Both the position numbers and the translations under genes were made by a program. This document shows, one piece after another, positions 10,351 through 21,329 of a DNA stretch of 64,000 nucleotides (the stretch's first letter is position 1; the number at the start of each line of letters is the position of its first letter). The notes beneath the pieces were generated by a model, which ran no database searches, was not told the origin of the DNA, and saw only the letters and a list, made by a program, of their open reading frames with translations. This DNA is from Paulinella micropora (Eukaryota > Cercozoa > Imbricatea > Euglyphida), in the NCBI GenBank assembly GCA_009731375.1, contig BJOX01000067.1, positions 248,860-312,859 on the forward strand, given 5' to 3'.

Positions 10351-10876
10351 TACCTTGTTGGTCTTGAGATGACGCAGCTTGAACGATGGTGTAGGGGCCG
10401 TCGAACTGAAGAACGGAGGAGGCTGGAATGCCTTGCTTGGAAGGCTTGGGGGGGTAGACGGAGACTGTGTCGTTTACCTTCCATTCCTTGACAGCTTTGC
10501 GGCGGCCTTTGTTCTTTTGAGCGACGGACCGGGCGCGGGTAACGGTGGTGTACGCGCTGACGTAAGTTGTGACAGCGGTGCGGGCGATGTTTAACAGTGC
10601 GATCTGTTCGGCCGACTGTATTGACAGTGTCGGTGATGCGTCGAGGGCGGCGCTGGAAGCGGTAGCGCGGGCATTGACAATCTCCGGCGAGTCAAAGAAA
10701 TCCAACGTGCAGCGGGGCTTGCGGGCGAGCATTCCTTCAAAGGCAGTTGTGCCGGTTGCTGTAGATACGTATGTGTTCTGAGCGAAGGAGAGAAGGGATG
10801 ATGCTGGGCCAGTTGGTTTTTTCTGCCTTAGGGAGAGACTGGATAGCCGTGCGGATAGCTTTGTGGCAACATTCAA
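10301..10876 (-). pseudogene. Integrase C-terminal region of G2 (frameshifted)
   Basis: Continues the integrase of 10737-12428 in another frame. AFEGMLARKPR corresponds to the conserved stretch after the catalytic core, and WKVNDTVSVYPPKPSKQG with FDGPYTIV is the GPY/F-type C-terminal module. The need to change frame on both sides shows the pol is decayed. Confidence 0.7.
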
Positions 10877-12428
10877 CGTAGCCGAGTTGATGATGCGAGT
10901 AGGGCGCGGTGGTGAGCCATTCGAGGCCGGCTACGCTGCAAAATCGTTTGGCCAACGTGCCAACGAAAGAACTATGATAATCGGAGAAGATGGACTCCGG
11001 AAAACCAAAGATGCAGGCCCATCGATTGAGGATGAGTTCCACTGTTTCTTCCGCGGATGCGGAGACGCATGGGATAAATTGGAGAAATCCCGAGAAAAGA
11101 TCGACGATGGTCAGTATGTACTGAAAGGTGATGCCGGAGATGCCGATGTGAACGTGGCCGAGGCCGATGCAGTGTCCTTGATGCGTCCATGTGAGCGATG
11201 AATATCGGCCGTGGTTAAGGGTCAGGCGGGCGTGGGCTAGTTGGCAAAAGTGGCAGTCACGGAGGGCGGCGAGGACGTCATGATGCATGATATCCGTACC
11301 ATCTGTGCGGAACCAAATGTAGCGCTCCTTGATAAAGGGGACGAGTGTCGGCGCTTTAGCGTGGTTCTGCATGAGGTGGGCGTAATTGATGAGGGGACGG
11401 CGTAGCTCTTCTGGGACATAAACCTTGACTGAAGATTGATCGGGGTCAACGGTGACTGCGATACCTTGTCGGAGGATCAGTTCGGCTGAGCCGGCGGAGA
11501 CTGAGATGACGTCTTCGGTCCAGAGAGGGGCCGTGTAGCTGTCCTTTCGTTGTGCGTTGATGATCTGCTGGCTTGCAACGCGCTGTGCATGCGATGTAGC
11601 AACGAGAGGATAGATGTAGTGTTGCTCCATTCCGAGTCCATGTACGAGCCAGACGAGGTTGTCGTCAAGGAATAAAATCTTGCGGCATTGCTCGACGATC
11701 GTCTGTGGAAGAGTTTCATCGGGGACGCAATGAACCAAGTCTTGAGGCATGAGCAGTGCGAAGGGCTTGCGGAGAGCAAACATATGGCGGACAACCATCG
11801 GGGAGCGTTCAGCAGAGGGAATGACAATGGCCAAGTCCCATGGGGCTTGAATGCTACGTAGAGTGGGGCCGCCGCGGAGGATCCGGCAAGATAGGGACTT
11901 GAGACGGGTATCCAGGGCCGCGTGCGTGCCTTCAACTGCTAACCAAAGGGTAGAGCCTGCTCGGGGTGCCGGAATGGTGGATAAGAGCTGGAGAGTCGCC
12001 TCGGCTTCGCCAATCAGGGTGGGCCGGCCGGGGGCGATGCAAGGGACACGTGAGAGACCGTCGGGGAGTTGGTTTTGCTTACCTGGTAGGTATTCGACTT
12101 TGAATCGAATCGTCTGAAGGTGCTCCAAAACCCAGTTGACGACCATGGGGCTGCGAGCGTGCCATAGCCACAAAAGGGGCCGGTGGTCTGTGACGATGGT
12201 GAGTTCGTGATCGCTGGCATCGATGTAGTAGCGGCACTGTTGAATACCGTAGATGACGCCGTAGGCTTCACGAACGTAGGTCGCCCATCGTGTTTGCGTG
12301 TATGTAAGCTTCTGGGAGAAGTATATATTGGATGACCGGAGCGTTGCGCTCTGGGCCATTATGAAGCGCGCCGCCAATGCCGATCTGGCTGGCGCCCGTC
12401 CGGAGGTAGAGTCGTTGCGACGGCTCAT
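10737..12428 (-). pseudogene. RNase H (C-terminal part) and integrase of G2
   Basis: 563 codons. The N-terminal part is the end of a Gypsy RNase H (EAYGVIYGIQQCRYYI, VTDHRPLLWLW, LPGKQNQLPDGLSR). The start of RNase H lies in another frame at 12268-12465, where the usual TDAS reads TGAS. The integrase has a zinc-binding segment (HHDVLAALRDCHFC), FSDYHSSF for the second Asp, and a Glu in GYVECCHKA. The usual HxD motif of the first catalytic Asp reads GHVHIGI, so that Asp appears lost. Its ATG overlaps the RT stop as ATGA, but the true relation is a frameshift. Confidence 0.8.
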
Positions 12429-13636
12429 ACTTCACCAGAATGGGGAGCGTAGACTGTGAGGACACGGCGGAGCTTCTTCATGCATTTCCGCTCATCTCGG
12501 GTCAGGTAAGGGGCACCGGAGGGCCGAGCGTGAGTGGATTTGCGAAGATTGCCAATGGTCAGAGGTGCCACTAATCGGCAATAATCAGGGATATGGGCTT
12601 GGATGAAGTTGGTCATAGTAATACCTAAGACTGATCGGACTTCAGAAACGTTGGATGGGTCGGCCAGCTTGAGAATAGCGTCGACCTTGGAAGAATCTGC
12701 GGCGATACCTTTCTTGCTGCAGCGTTTGCCCAGAATGTTGAGCTCGCGATAGCCTAAGCGTAGTTTCCGGGCCAAACCGTGGAGGCCGGAGTCTCGCATG
12801 GCTTGAAAGATGCATCGGAGCTCGCGAAGATGGGTATCGAAGTCGTTGGAGCCGTCTGTGACGTCGTCGAGGTAGGCCGAAGCGAATTTATTCCAAAAGT
12901 CCAGATGGTTGAAGGACTTATCCATAGCGCGTTGAAAGTCTCCCGGGGCGCGGTGAACACCTTGAGGCATAAAATTAGGAACTAGCAGCCCTAAGGGTGT
13001 CCAAACAGCGAGAATATCGCGGCTGCCGTCATCTGGATTGAGTCTCAGATGCGTGAAGCCGTCGACCATGTCGATAGAACTGAGATAGTGCCATCCCGCG
13101 AAGCGTTCGCGGTATTGATCCGGGTTGGGTAAACCTGGCACAGGCAGGTGGAGGTTGTCGTTGGCACCGCGGTAGTCGTAGACGTTGCGTATGTCGCGGA
13201 TGACTTCCTTTGCTAAGTCTTCAAATTTTCCTACGGGGCAGGCTCGACTAGCCCAGGCGCAATTTGCAGAGGCCATGGACCAGAGGCCGGCTGTAAGAAC
13301 GTCCATCGCCCAACCTTTGAGGTATTGGTATACCGCTGGAGTCCAATTTGGGCATTGCACCGCAATTGGTTTAGCTCCCGGTTTGAGGATGAGCGACACG
13401 ACAGTGTGATTGAAGACACCTGCTTTATCTTGGAAGACATCGTCGAATTCTCCGAGGAGGGCCCATAGAAGTCGTTGTTGTTCTGCAGTGAGGCCGGAGT
13501 TGACGACTTCAGGTGCGTATTTGGGCGCAGGCGTACAGCGAGGACTGTGACTTCCCGGTGGGGAAGGGCCATGGTGGAAGGATCCGGCGGTATGAATAGA
13601 GCGGTGTCTAGAAAGGGCTCCAGACTTGATGGTCAC
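12425..13636 (-). pseudogene. Reverse transcriptase of G2 (Ty3/Gypsy type)
   Basis: 403 codons. FDDVFQDKAGVFNHTVV and PGAKPIAVQ mark the N-terminal RT lead-in. WHYLSSIDMVDGFTHLRLN, FMPQGVHRAPGDFQRAMD and the catalytic ASAYLDDVTDG follow, then the connection region. It overlaps the upstream Ser-rich ORF by 29 nt in another frame. No protease precedes it on this strand; a protease-like segment is found on the plus strand at 17015-17500. Confidence 0.82.
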
Positions 13637-15779
13637 GCCAAACCCTTTTGGTATTCAAGCGCTGCTGGTGTCCGGTGCCAGACTGAGCGTACATGTAGAA
13701 GTGGCGGCGCTGTGTTGGAGCCGCAAAGCGATGCTGTGGGCGCGGAGGTGGCTTGTAGTTCGGGTTTTGGACAAGTCGAGGGGCTGTCTGACCATAATGG
13801 GCAGTGCGGCCCTGTTGGCTGGTCCGATAGAATCGGTCGGGTTGACACTTGCCATCGCCGGCCGGCGGATATCGGGTCCGCTTAGCGCGTTGCACGTGTT
13901 TGCGGTCCTTCTTGTAGCGGGGGTTGCCACCAAGACTACTGTTGAAAGCTGGTCGAGCTGGTTTCGGTTTAGGCTTGCGTGTCCCTGTAGCGCCAGTAGT
14001 GTCGATGTGAAGGCAATCGCCGTAGCCACACTTGCACCACACTTGATGTGTCTTGTTGGGGTGAAGTGCTTGCCATGCGAAAATGCCGTCGGGGACATTA
14101 TAGGCGAACTGGTTACTGTTGAGTGATGGTACGGTATCTATTGAACACCAAATAGGGTCTACACTATTTTTCCCCATAATGACTAGTTCAGCGAGTCTCC
14201 GCCAAACGCGCTCTTTGTCTTTGACGCTTGCCACACCGTTGATGGCTCCTGATGCGTTGAAGAAAGTGCGATCCAAAGAGTACGGGATGATGAGGCCGCA
14301 GTTGCTGAAGTTGAGTTCCGAAAGGATCTCCCGTCGTAAGTAGATGTGTAGGCTGGGGTTAATAGCGGAAAGCCAAAATGATGGCTGTGTAGGTAGATCG
14401 GAGGGCTTGCTACCTGCGCAGTGTTTAGCTGTGCAAATAAACCATGGTAAAGGGGGCGTAAGGCATGCTTTACGTGAAGCGCGGAAGGCAAAGAGGCCAT
14501 CGGGAAGATCTTGTCGGGTACCGGCGTCGAAGTATAGTTCGCGTTGGAGAAAAGGCTTACCCGTTCGTTGTCCGACATCGATCCAATGGGCCAAGTTGTA
14601 CCAGAGGTAGCGTTGCTGATCCGGGTCTAGCTTGTCTGTAAGGTAGGCTGTAGCGGCGTGGAGTCCGCCAGAGGAGACGCAACAAATCCAGTCCATGTGC
14701 GCGTAAAAGTTGAGCTGCTTCAAAATCTTAAGGCGCATGTCCGTTCGTAGATCGGGGTTGATGGCAGCAAGACGGAACATACCTGGGTAGATAGGCTGAG
14801 GGGCTGGTTCGAGAGGGGCGTACTTCGTTTCGAGCCATTGTCTTGGCCGGGAACGTAGGTGCATGCCGTGGGATGACGGTGATATCGCCGCAGTTGAGGA
14901 AGACGATGACGATGAAGATGTGGCCGCAGGTGGTTGGCTACTTGCCGGGTTGGGCGAGTCCGGTTTTGACTCGTCTTCGTCATCGTCTCGTCTCCGGTAC
15001 GGAGTCGGCGGTCTGGTGTTACAGGCTGTCTTTGGGACTTTAGGTGGAGTAGGTGCAGGCTGCGTGCTTGCAGTACTCCGTGTAGCGGGTGTCGGAGCGG
15101 GGACTGATCCCGAAGTGTCGGTAGGCGTGGGGCCCGAACTAGAGCTGGAACTACTAGAGCTCGAACTACTAGAGCTCGAACTACTAGAGCTGGCGTCGGA
15201 AGTTGGGGCGAATACAGCGTCGTCGAGCATTTCGACGTCGATCGGGAAGTCGCTGGATCCTGGTAGTCCGGACTGTCCATCCGGGGTCATGCACACGTCG
15301 AATCCAGGGTCGATGAACATCCCTTGGGGGAAGCCGATGCGGTAGTGTCCGCGTGTTTCCAGTGGACTCAGCGTGTGGATCGAGAGGGGCAGGTTCAGAA
15401 GTGCCTCGGCTTGAAGATCCGACTGAGACATCTTCATTTCGCAATATAACTTGCGGAGGCGCTCCGTACTTTCGGTTGCCTTCAGATTGATCCAGCGGCC
15501 CGTGTTTGTATGTTGATCCACCGGTAGTGCCGATTCTGCGTTCCCCGGCGCCCATCTCCGGATGTGGGGATTGGGGTGGTAGTTCATCCATCTGCGAAGG
15601 CATGGGACGCCAGAAGGATAACCTTTCAAACGTTTTTCTCGCGAGTACGGGTTGACCATGTCATAGTCGCAGGGGGAGGTGCCCGGAGGATGGTGGACTA
15701 CGTGGATTTCGCGGCTAAAGCGCTTGCCGGTTTGGCTGGCGATAAGATAAATAGCGATTTGAGCTATAATCCACTCCAC
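13608..15779 (-). CDS. G2 ORF with Ser-rich linker and two copies of a novel ~125-aa module
   Basis: 723 codons in frame with 15786-16499 across a single TAG. After a 220-residue N-terminal part comes a poly-Ser/Pro/Thr linker, then two tandem copies of a module. Both copies share AINP near the start, R..IL..LNF, a YLW/VWR..LA segment, a DLPDGIFA-type motif and a paired-Cys end. A basic tail precedes the RT. I know no family with this module. Its place between gag/protease and RT is unusual for Gypsy elements. There are no transmembrane segments, so an envelope role is not supported. Confidence 0.6.
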   Translation of the reverse strand: MEWIIAQIAIYLIASQTGKRFSREIHVVHHPPGTSPCDYDMVNPYSREKRLKGYPSGVPCLRRWMNYHPNPHIRRWAPGNAESALPVDQHTNTGRWINLKATESTERLRKLYCEMKMSQSDLQAEALLNLPLSIHTLSPLETRGHYRIGFPQGMFIDPGFDVCMTPDGQSGLPGSSDFPIDVEMLDDAVFAPTSDASSSSSSSSSSSSSSSSSSSGPTPTDTSGSVPAPTPATRSTASTQPAPTPPKVPKTACNTRPPTPYRRRDDDEDESKPDSPNPASSQPPAATSSSSSSSSTAAISPSSHGMHLRSRPRQWLETKYAPLEPAPQPIYPGMFRLAAINPDLRTDMRLKILKQLNFYAHMDWICCVSSGGLHAATAYLTDKLDPDQQRYLWYNLAHWIDVGQRTGKPFLQRELYFDAGTRQDLPDGLFAFRASRKACLTPPLPWFICTAKHCAGSKPSDLPTQPSFWLSAINPSLHIYLRREILSELNFSNCGLIIPYSLDRTFFNASGAINGVASVKDKERVWRRLAELVIMGKNSVDPIWCSIDTVPSLNSNQFAYNVPDGIFAWQALHPNKTHQVWCKCGYGDCLHIDTTGATGTRKPKPKPARPAFNSSLGGNPRYKKDRKHVQRAKRTRYPPAGDGKCQPDRFYRTSQQGRTAHYGQTAPRLVQNPNYKPPPRPQHRFAAPTQRRHFYMYAQSGTGHQQRLNTKRVWRDHQVWSPF

Positions 15780-15785
15780 GTTGTC

Positions 15786-16499
15786 CTATCGCTTCCAGTA
15801 AAATGTAGTGGGCCATTTTATGTGGGAGGCGTTCTGTGGCTCGATCCAGTTTGGGCACTGTTGAAGGTAAATGGTAAGGTTTGTGCTGTTTCGGCCTCCC
15901 AGTGACCATGTACCTTCCTTGACTGTTATTTCTCGCGTTAATCCTTGCCAATTGTGTTGGAGGATGTTGTCGAAGAACTCTTCGTCACGCCTATTCATGT
16001 AATAGATGGACAGGGAGCTATGGTTGAAATAGTTCCGCGGGAGGTCCACCGTGCAGAGGTAGCTGCGTTCGCGCACTAATACATTTTGGATGTCTAAGTA
16101 AGAGTCCGTCGCAGTGATCTTCAGCCATATGGGATCAATGCAAGGGAGTCGGTGGAAGTAGTGCTGAAGTGCGAAACAGCGTTCTCGTGTTGGTAACTTG
16201 AACGAGTAGCGTTGGTATAATGCGGTGCCAAACCCCGGAGCCATGGTGTAATGGCCTGTAGACGGGGTTTCCATGCAACTCCACGGGAAAAGCAACTCAC
16301 CTTTAGAAAGCGCGTCCATAATGGTGTTTTGGGGTGCTGTTCTCGGGGTGTTACCGACAATGAGTCCCAAGTACGATGACGCTTTGTATCCCCAAGGTCG
16401 ATGGACCCTATACGCCACCGAGATATTAACGCAATTGGTGTTGCATGACCCCGCGATCTCACTGACCTTCTGCCCTGGACCAACTCCCTCGATCTCCAT
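15786..16499 (-). CDS. G2 upstream ORF, unknown, same frame as 13608-15779
   Basis: About 237 codons from the ATG at 16499; the frame is also open for about 12 codons above it. It ends at TAG (15786-15788), after which the same frame continues as the 723-codon ORF. Contents are unrecognised: Cys-containing, with several Tyr/Trp-rich stretches such as LPCIDPIWLKI and FYWKR. Nothing shows whether the TAG is a mutation or a regulated stop. The plus strand opposite its start carries the beginning of a convincing gag-NC ORF, so the true element boundary lies near 16500. Confidence 0.5.
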   Translation of the reverse strand: MEIEGVGPGQKVSEIAGSCNTNCVNISVAYRVHRPWGYKASSYLGLIVGNTPRTAPQNTIMDALSKGELLFPWSCMETPSTGHYTMAPGFGTALYQRYSFKLPTRERCFALQHYFHRLPCIDPIWLKITATDSYLDIQNVLVRERSYLCTVDLPRNYFNHSSLSIYYMNRRDEEFFDNILQHNWQGLTREITVKEGTWSLGGRNSTNLTIYLQQCPNWIEPQNASHIKWPTTFYWKR

Positions 16500-16502
16500 T
16501 GC

Positions 16503-17261
16503 ATGGAAGAATATTGGCCCTGGATGGAAAATACTACGAAGCCCTCGTCGGCTGCCACATACAAGCGACTACGGGAGCGCCCTCCTCGTCCGACGCCTTC
16601 CACCTTCTCCCGTGATTCAACCGTCAAGGTCGACACTCGTCAGAAGAGACCGCGTAGGACGCAACAGGAAAACAAGGAGAACAAACGCCCTCCTCGTCAA
16701 AAACGCAAGGCTGACGCTATGTCGATGGCTCAACCGGCTGCATCACCGGATCGTGGACGTCCCAACAAGCGGACTAAGATTGATAAGCCAGCCCCGACTA
16801 CGAAGAAGACGGCAACACGCCCACCCTTCACCAAGGCGAATGCGATTGCAATCCCTTCGAAGAAATCGTCGATGGTTACGGCCGCCGCCAAGTCCGCCCC
16901 GACCTCGCCAAAGCGTCCACCCTTCACCGGGATTCCATGCAGGCCATCCTCCTACTGCAAGGAACATAACCAGTTCCTCAAGCCGAATCAGACCCCGAAG
17001 CACTCGCTTGAACAATGCAAGCTGCGACAACAGCGTTGTCAGGACGAAGGCAAATATTGCAACTGGAAGCCATCCTCGGCCGCCACGCGAAAGCAGCCAC
17101 GGGCTTTCCACATGACGACGCGCGCGGCGTCTCAGGAGTCACGACGTCTACTCCGCATTTCTACGTCACCCCGACCGTCGTCTGCGGGAACATATACGTA
17201 CGCAAATCATTGCGCTCGTCCCCGGAAAAAGACATCATCGGTAAGACTACATGCGTTCTAG
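16503..17261 (+). pseudogene. Gag C-terminal region with CHHC zinc finger (Gypsy type)
   Basis: Lys/Arg/Pro-rich ORF on the strand opposite to G2 pol. At residues about 152-172 it has YCKEHN...KHSLEQC, a C-x2-H-x11-H-x4-C finger. This corresponds to the [FY]C-x2-H...H[ST]-x2-[DEQ]C finger of many Gypsy Gag proteins. It is followed, after a frame change, by a protease-like domain at 17015-17500. The basic composition fits nucleocapsid. Confidence 0.6.
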
Positions 17262-17500
17262 ACTCGGCCTGCAACTGCAAGGGCGTAGCCCTCCTCGACT
17301 GGGTAATACACCAAGGACTTGAGATCGTGCCGCTCCCACCCGTCGACGCACGCTCATCTCTGGATGTTGATGCTACTCTTTCTGAAGGCATTGAAATTTT
17401 CGTCTCGGCCACACCGACGTCTCCGCTTCATGCCATCACGATATATATTTCGAGCCACCTTCCCGAAGGTATGAACCTGCTTCTCGCCAACGAGGTCTGA
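17015..17500 (+). pseudogene. Retropepsin-like protease (DSAC variant), plus strand
   Basis: From about 17150, FYVTPTVVCGNIYV is followed by CVLDSACNCKGVALLDWVI near 17250-17300, an aspartic-protease-like active site with DSA in place of DSG/DTG. LPEGMNLLLANEV near 17465-17498 matches the LPxGxDxLLG region near the end of such domains. The frame ends at TGA, but a neighbouring frame continues at once with LSIDDAQAIRPTDY, so a frameshift is likely. RT should follow on the same strand and does not. Confidence 0.55.
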
Positions 17501-17501
17501 G

Positions 17502-18401
17502 GTCTCGGCCCAGCTCAACCTCTCCATTGACGACGCGCAAGCAATTCGGCCCACGGACTACATGCCCCTGAAGCCGCCTTCCAAGCAAATCGTCTACGAG
17601 ACTGAGTTCCATCTCTTCGAGACGCCACTTCAAGTCGGTGATTTACAACTTGCTACGGTTAGCTACGACTTTCGCCCTACAACGTTGGCGAAAGAGACGT
17701 CCTACCCGATAGTCAAATTCAACAAAATCATCGACCGCCGTTTCAAACTGCAGCTCCCTTCGAACTCCCACGACCTTCTATCTACTTCGAACGCCCACCT
17801 CTATGGCCACCAAGTCAACCTGTTCACGTCTTCACGTAAAAGAAGACCTAGCGACGGCAACGTCGGATGGCCGGTTCGCAATGAAGAAGACGATGAAGAC
17901 GAAGACGAAGAGGCCAGTGAAGAGATTGAGGAGGTCGAGGAGCAAGACGAAGAAGCAGCAGAAGCAGCTGAGGACGACGAAGAACGCTACGACGACATAG
18001 ATTCTGTAGAAGAAAACGAAGAAGAAGTCAAACTGACAGTCAAAGTGGTCGAAAACGAGAGCGAACGGGACAGCGAGAGCCAAGCCAGCCATCCTACGCC
18101 CTCGCAAACTCAACACATCACCCATCGCGCCCGAGGCGGAAATTTGGAATCGAAGAGACCGGGTACTCCTCCTTCCAAACGACAGAAACTGGAGGCATCC
18201 CCAACTCCAGAGGAGTCTCCAGCTTCAGCTGCTGCGACAGCCACGCCTTCTACGAGTGGATCGGCCCAGGGATGGAAAGACACGCCTTCCTCTCAAGTGG
18301 GAAATACACCGAATGCCTCTCAGATTGGAGTTAGCCCTTGGCGTCTATCAGTTTGGAAAAGGGAAGACGCACTGGCACGACAATACCTCGCTCAACTTTG
18401 A
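17502..18401 (+). pseudogene. Post-protease spacer with acidic tract, plus strand
   Basis: Frame open from about 17502, with the first ATG at 17562. A globular stretch of about 100 residues is followed by a long Glu/Asp run (about 17880-18020) and a Pro/Ser/Thr linker. No family recognised. It lies directly after the protease-like segment and before a Ser-rich stretch, so I read it as part of the same broken polyprotein. Confidence 0.4.
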
Positions 18402-18428
18402 GGCAAGCCTTCAAATACGAGACGCTCC

Positions 18429-18968
18429 TTGAGCTATCGGGCATCACCATCATCATCATCACCATCACCATCACCATCATCATCATCATCATCGTCATCA
18501 TCATCGTTAGTGCCGCCCGCTCCGACTTTGACTACGCCATCTACAGCCGCCTCTTTGGCGCTTCCTCAAGCTCAGTCTTCGTCATCATCATCGTCATCAG
18601 CACTACGAGTGGCGGCGCCTGCGATCGCAGATTGTATGCCGGCAAGACCAATAAGCGACGGCCTTGCTCGTGACCTCAAACAGGGTCAGGGATCACCAGT
18701 TCCTCGATTGCCGCTCCAGACCGAAGCACGTGCTCCGGCCCCGGACCCCGAACCCGAGGAACCCGAGGCAGCCGAGCCATCCCCCATAGGAAGTTTACGG
18801 CCCATTGGCATAAGCATCCGACTTAGGAGGGTCACTACTAGTAAACCGTCCCGGCTTGCAAATGTGTCCCCCAATGTCGGACGCGGCCCCCTACACGAAT
18901 ACCCGAGCCGCAGACTCGCGGGATTCGAGGCACTGCCAATGACACCAAACGCCCGTCGTGCAATCTGA
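18429..18968 (+). pseudogene. Ser/Pro-rich segment of the plus-strand Gypsy fragment
   Basis: Low-complexity Ser and Pro runs, then PSRRLAGFEALPMTP. The end faintly recalls RSRPRQWLETKYAPLEP after the poly-Ser linker of the minus ORF at 13608-15779. If real, the plus and minus parts would be related regions of two elements. Confidence 0.35.
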
Positions 18969-18989
18969 GATCCCTTTCAACTTCGAAGA

Positions 18990-19403
18990 GCTGAAGTCCT
19001 GACTCCAGTCCCCACTTTACGCGCGGGTCAGAACCCACAACAGACGTATAAGGAGTGCCGACCGGTACCATTCGTATGGATACCTCCAAGCTGTATCCCC
19101 GAACGCAAAGAAGAGGAAAAGGCCTATACTATGGACGAGGACTTGTGGATCGTCAAGCAAGTATACGCGAACTACTTCCCGACCATGGGATCCGTTTGCT
19201 TCGTGGGCACATACCCCAGATGTCCACACCTCGGTTATTGGATGGAACAAATGATCACTAGCCAAGGACTATGGCCCGACAACATCATTCCAGAAAGACG
19301 CGACGGTTGGGACTACCCTCGAGTGGAACGATCGTTGCTACGCACGGCAGAAAACGCTCTCGTTCCATGGGGCGTAAGCATCCGAGACACATCGCGGACT
19401 TGA
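18990..19403 (+). pseudogene. Plus-strand ORF piece, unknown (overlaps end of capsid ORF)
   Basis: A frame open from about 18990 to 19403; the first ATG is at 19131. It holds RPVPFVWIPPSCIPERKEEE and MDEDLWIVKQVYANYFP. The composition looks coding, but no family is recognised. Its last 90 nt lie opposite the end of the minus capsid ORF, so a rearrangement junction is expected around 19310-19400. Confidence 0.35.
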
Positions 19404-20128
19404 TTGAAGTCGGCTGTCTGGTAGCCAGCTGCATGGGCCGTCTCGTAGCTTGTGATGCAACGATTTACATACCCTGCGAGGCTTTCCTTCTTGAAGCGTC
19501 GAAGTTTGAGGGCTTGCAGAGCTGGTCGCTTCGTGTCTCCCTTGTCCAGTCGTCCCTTGAACAGCTCCATGAAATATTCCATGAGCATGTACGGGATGAT
19601 GCTCCAGACGCGGGTGCGTTCGTCAGTGACACGAATGTACCGAGTCCAGTACGCGTCCATGAGGGCCATTGCAGTCTTGTCTCCCCACTTGTTCACCGTG
19701 TCGATAATGCGGTTGCATGCCAACAACCTTGACAAGTTGTTCAACTGTAGGTTGAATGCAAGTTCGCGGGCTTGGGTAGCAACGTCATGTCCCGGCGCGG
19801 TGGGCGGGCGAGTCAGAACGAAGAGAGATCGGACTCGGGCCATCATGTGCAGCGTGCGGGCTGAAATACCTGCAAAGGTGGACGATCGCAGGACTCTTGC
19901 TGCCGACGATGCTGACGAGGATTCATTGCCGGAAGATGGCGTGGATGGTGTAGCCGTCCCCGGAGGGCCATTCTCCGTCGAAGGGGCCTGTGGCTGAGTT
20001 GCAATCGCCGTACCAGACGATGGATCAGGTGACGAACCTGCAGACGAGCTCAATGTTGAGCTCGATGCCGGGCTTGAATTTTGAGCTTGATGACGAGCTT
20101 GCGGGAGCCGGAGTCGCCACTGTTGCAT
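19313..20128 (-). pseudogene. Gag capsid (Retrotrans_gag-like) of G2
   Basis: A Ser/Pro-rich start, then a helical domain. ALMDAYWTRYI, LMEYFMELFKGR and LRRFKKESLAGYVNRC show the W...F...R.F...L..Y pattern of the retrotransposon gag domain. It is joined by a one-step frame change within a Ser repeat to the 433-codon ORF upstream, so one gag gene is broken there. No zinc finger follows on this strand. Confidence 0.65.
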
Positions 20129-21326
20129 TACCGGTTGTTGCAGTCACAGGGGCTCCACCTTGGTCCTCCACGGCAGGGTTCGTACCACCAGCAAGCAGGG
20201 TCGGGTAAGCTTCTTCCACAATGGAGACGAGAGGGCTCAGTGTGATTCTACTACCTTGCAGTGATGTACCCAGCGAGATGCGAGGCATTGGGCGCGCCGG
20301 CGTCGATATAGCGAGGGTTGAACCTGACGGATCAGTCGGAGTTGCTGTCAATGGAGCAAAAGTCGGTCTGGGTCCAAAAGGGCCAATTATCGGTCGAAAT
20401 GGTGACGTGAGAGCTGAGTCAGTCATGGACAGTGCTCGATTGACCAATGGGGCAGGTGGGCGAGATGCCACGATGGATGCAAGCGATGGATGCGGTACAC
20501 GCTGTGGCAGGGGTGTCGCTCCACTTGCTAGACTTCCAGGGTGGGTAAACAGACCGACAGGGGTGATAGGAGGTACCCTACCAATAGGGGCTATTGCTGT
20601 TGCACCTGCAGGCATCGTAATTGGAGTAAAGGCCATCGATGGGGTAGCTATGGGGGGCGATGTTGCAGCCGTTGATGGTGCAGTAGGCGCAGTGGGGCTC
20701 GTTGATGGGTGAGTCAGCGGTGTAGATTCCGAAGGAATACTTCCCAGGGCTATTGCTGGCGTCAAACCAATCAGGGTCGATGGAGGCACGGTAACTGGGG
20801 TGCTTGCAGGGGCTGGAAGTACCAATCCATGAAGTGATCCAGGTGCTCCAGGCATCGAAGTCGAAATAGGTAAATGATTAACATATACCTCGAGAGGGAT
20901 GAGAGTACCCAATTGATTCCAGAGAGCCTGCTGTTGAGCTGCAGAGCCTGTAGGTCCCAAATACTCCTGGTAGATGTCGTGGGCCGTCACGTTGGGATTG
21001 CACATCAGCGTGAGGGATGGTGTCGGTACCAATGGTAGATGAAGCAAATTTGTTTGCTTGTCCTTGATTGCCTTGAGTAGAACGTTCCTGTATTTTCCAG
21101 AGTAGTTGGTGAATAAATCCTCTTTGAACTGCGTTGATTGCGTCCACGAGAGGTCCGTAGTGACAGGAGTAGACTTCCCTTCCTCCACTTCCTTCATAAA
21201 CTTATTTTCAGAAGGCAGAAGACCATGGTATACGTAGACGCCCAGTATGGTAAAAGGGTCCAAGCATTTCCTCTTGTGCTCCCGAATACGTGACAGGGGA
21301 TCGTCGTGGCGTGAGTTGGCGAACAT
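20025..21326 (-). pseudogene. Gag N-terminal region of G2 (Pro/Ser/Thr-rich)
   Basis: 433 codons from the ATG at 21326. The first 150 residues look globular (LDPFTILGVYVYHGLL, WNQLGTLIPLEVYVNHLP). The rest is Pro/Thr/Ala-rich. The frame ends in a Ser run; the capsid domain continues in another frame from about 20100. Confidence 0.6.
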
Positions 21327-21329
21327 TCC

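Noticed and set aside
12425-13636. Programmed frameshifts between the G2 ORFs
   Set aside because: Five frame changes in one pol, plus a changed integrase Asp and RNase H Asp, point to decay; no shared slippery site was seen.
13608-16499. Envelope-like gene in G2
   Set aside because: No signal peptide, transmembrane segment or fusion-like stretch; the position before RT is also wrong for env.
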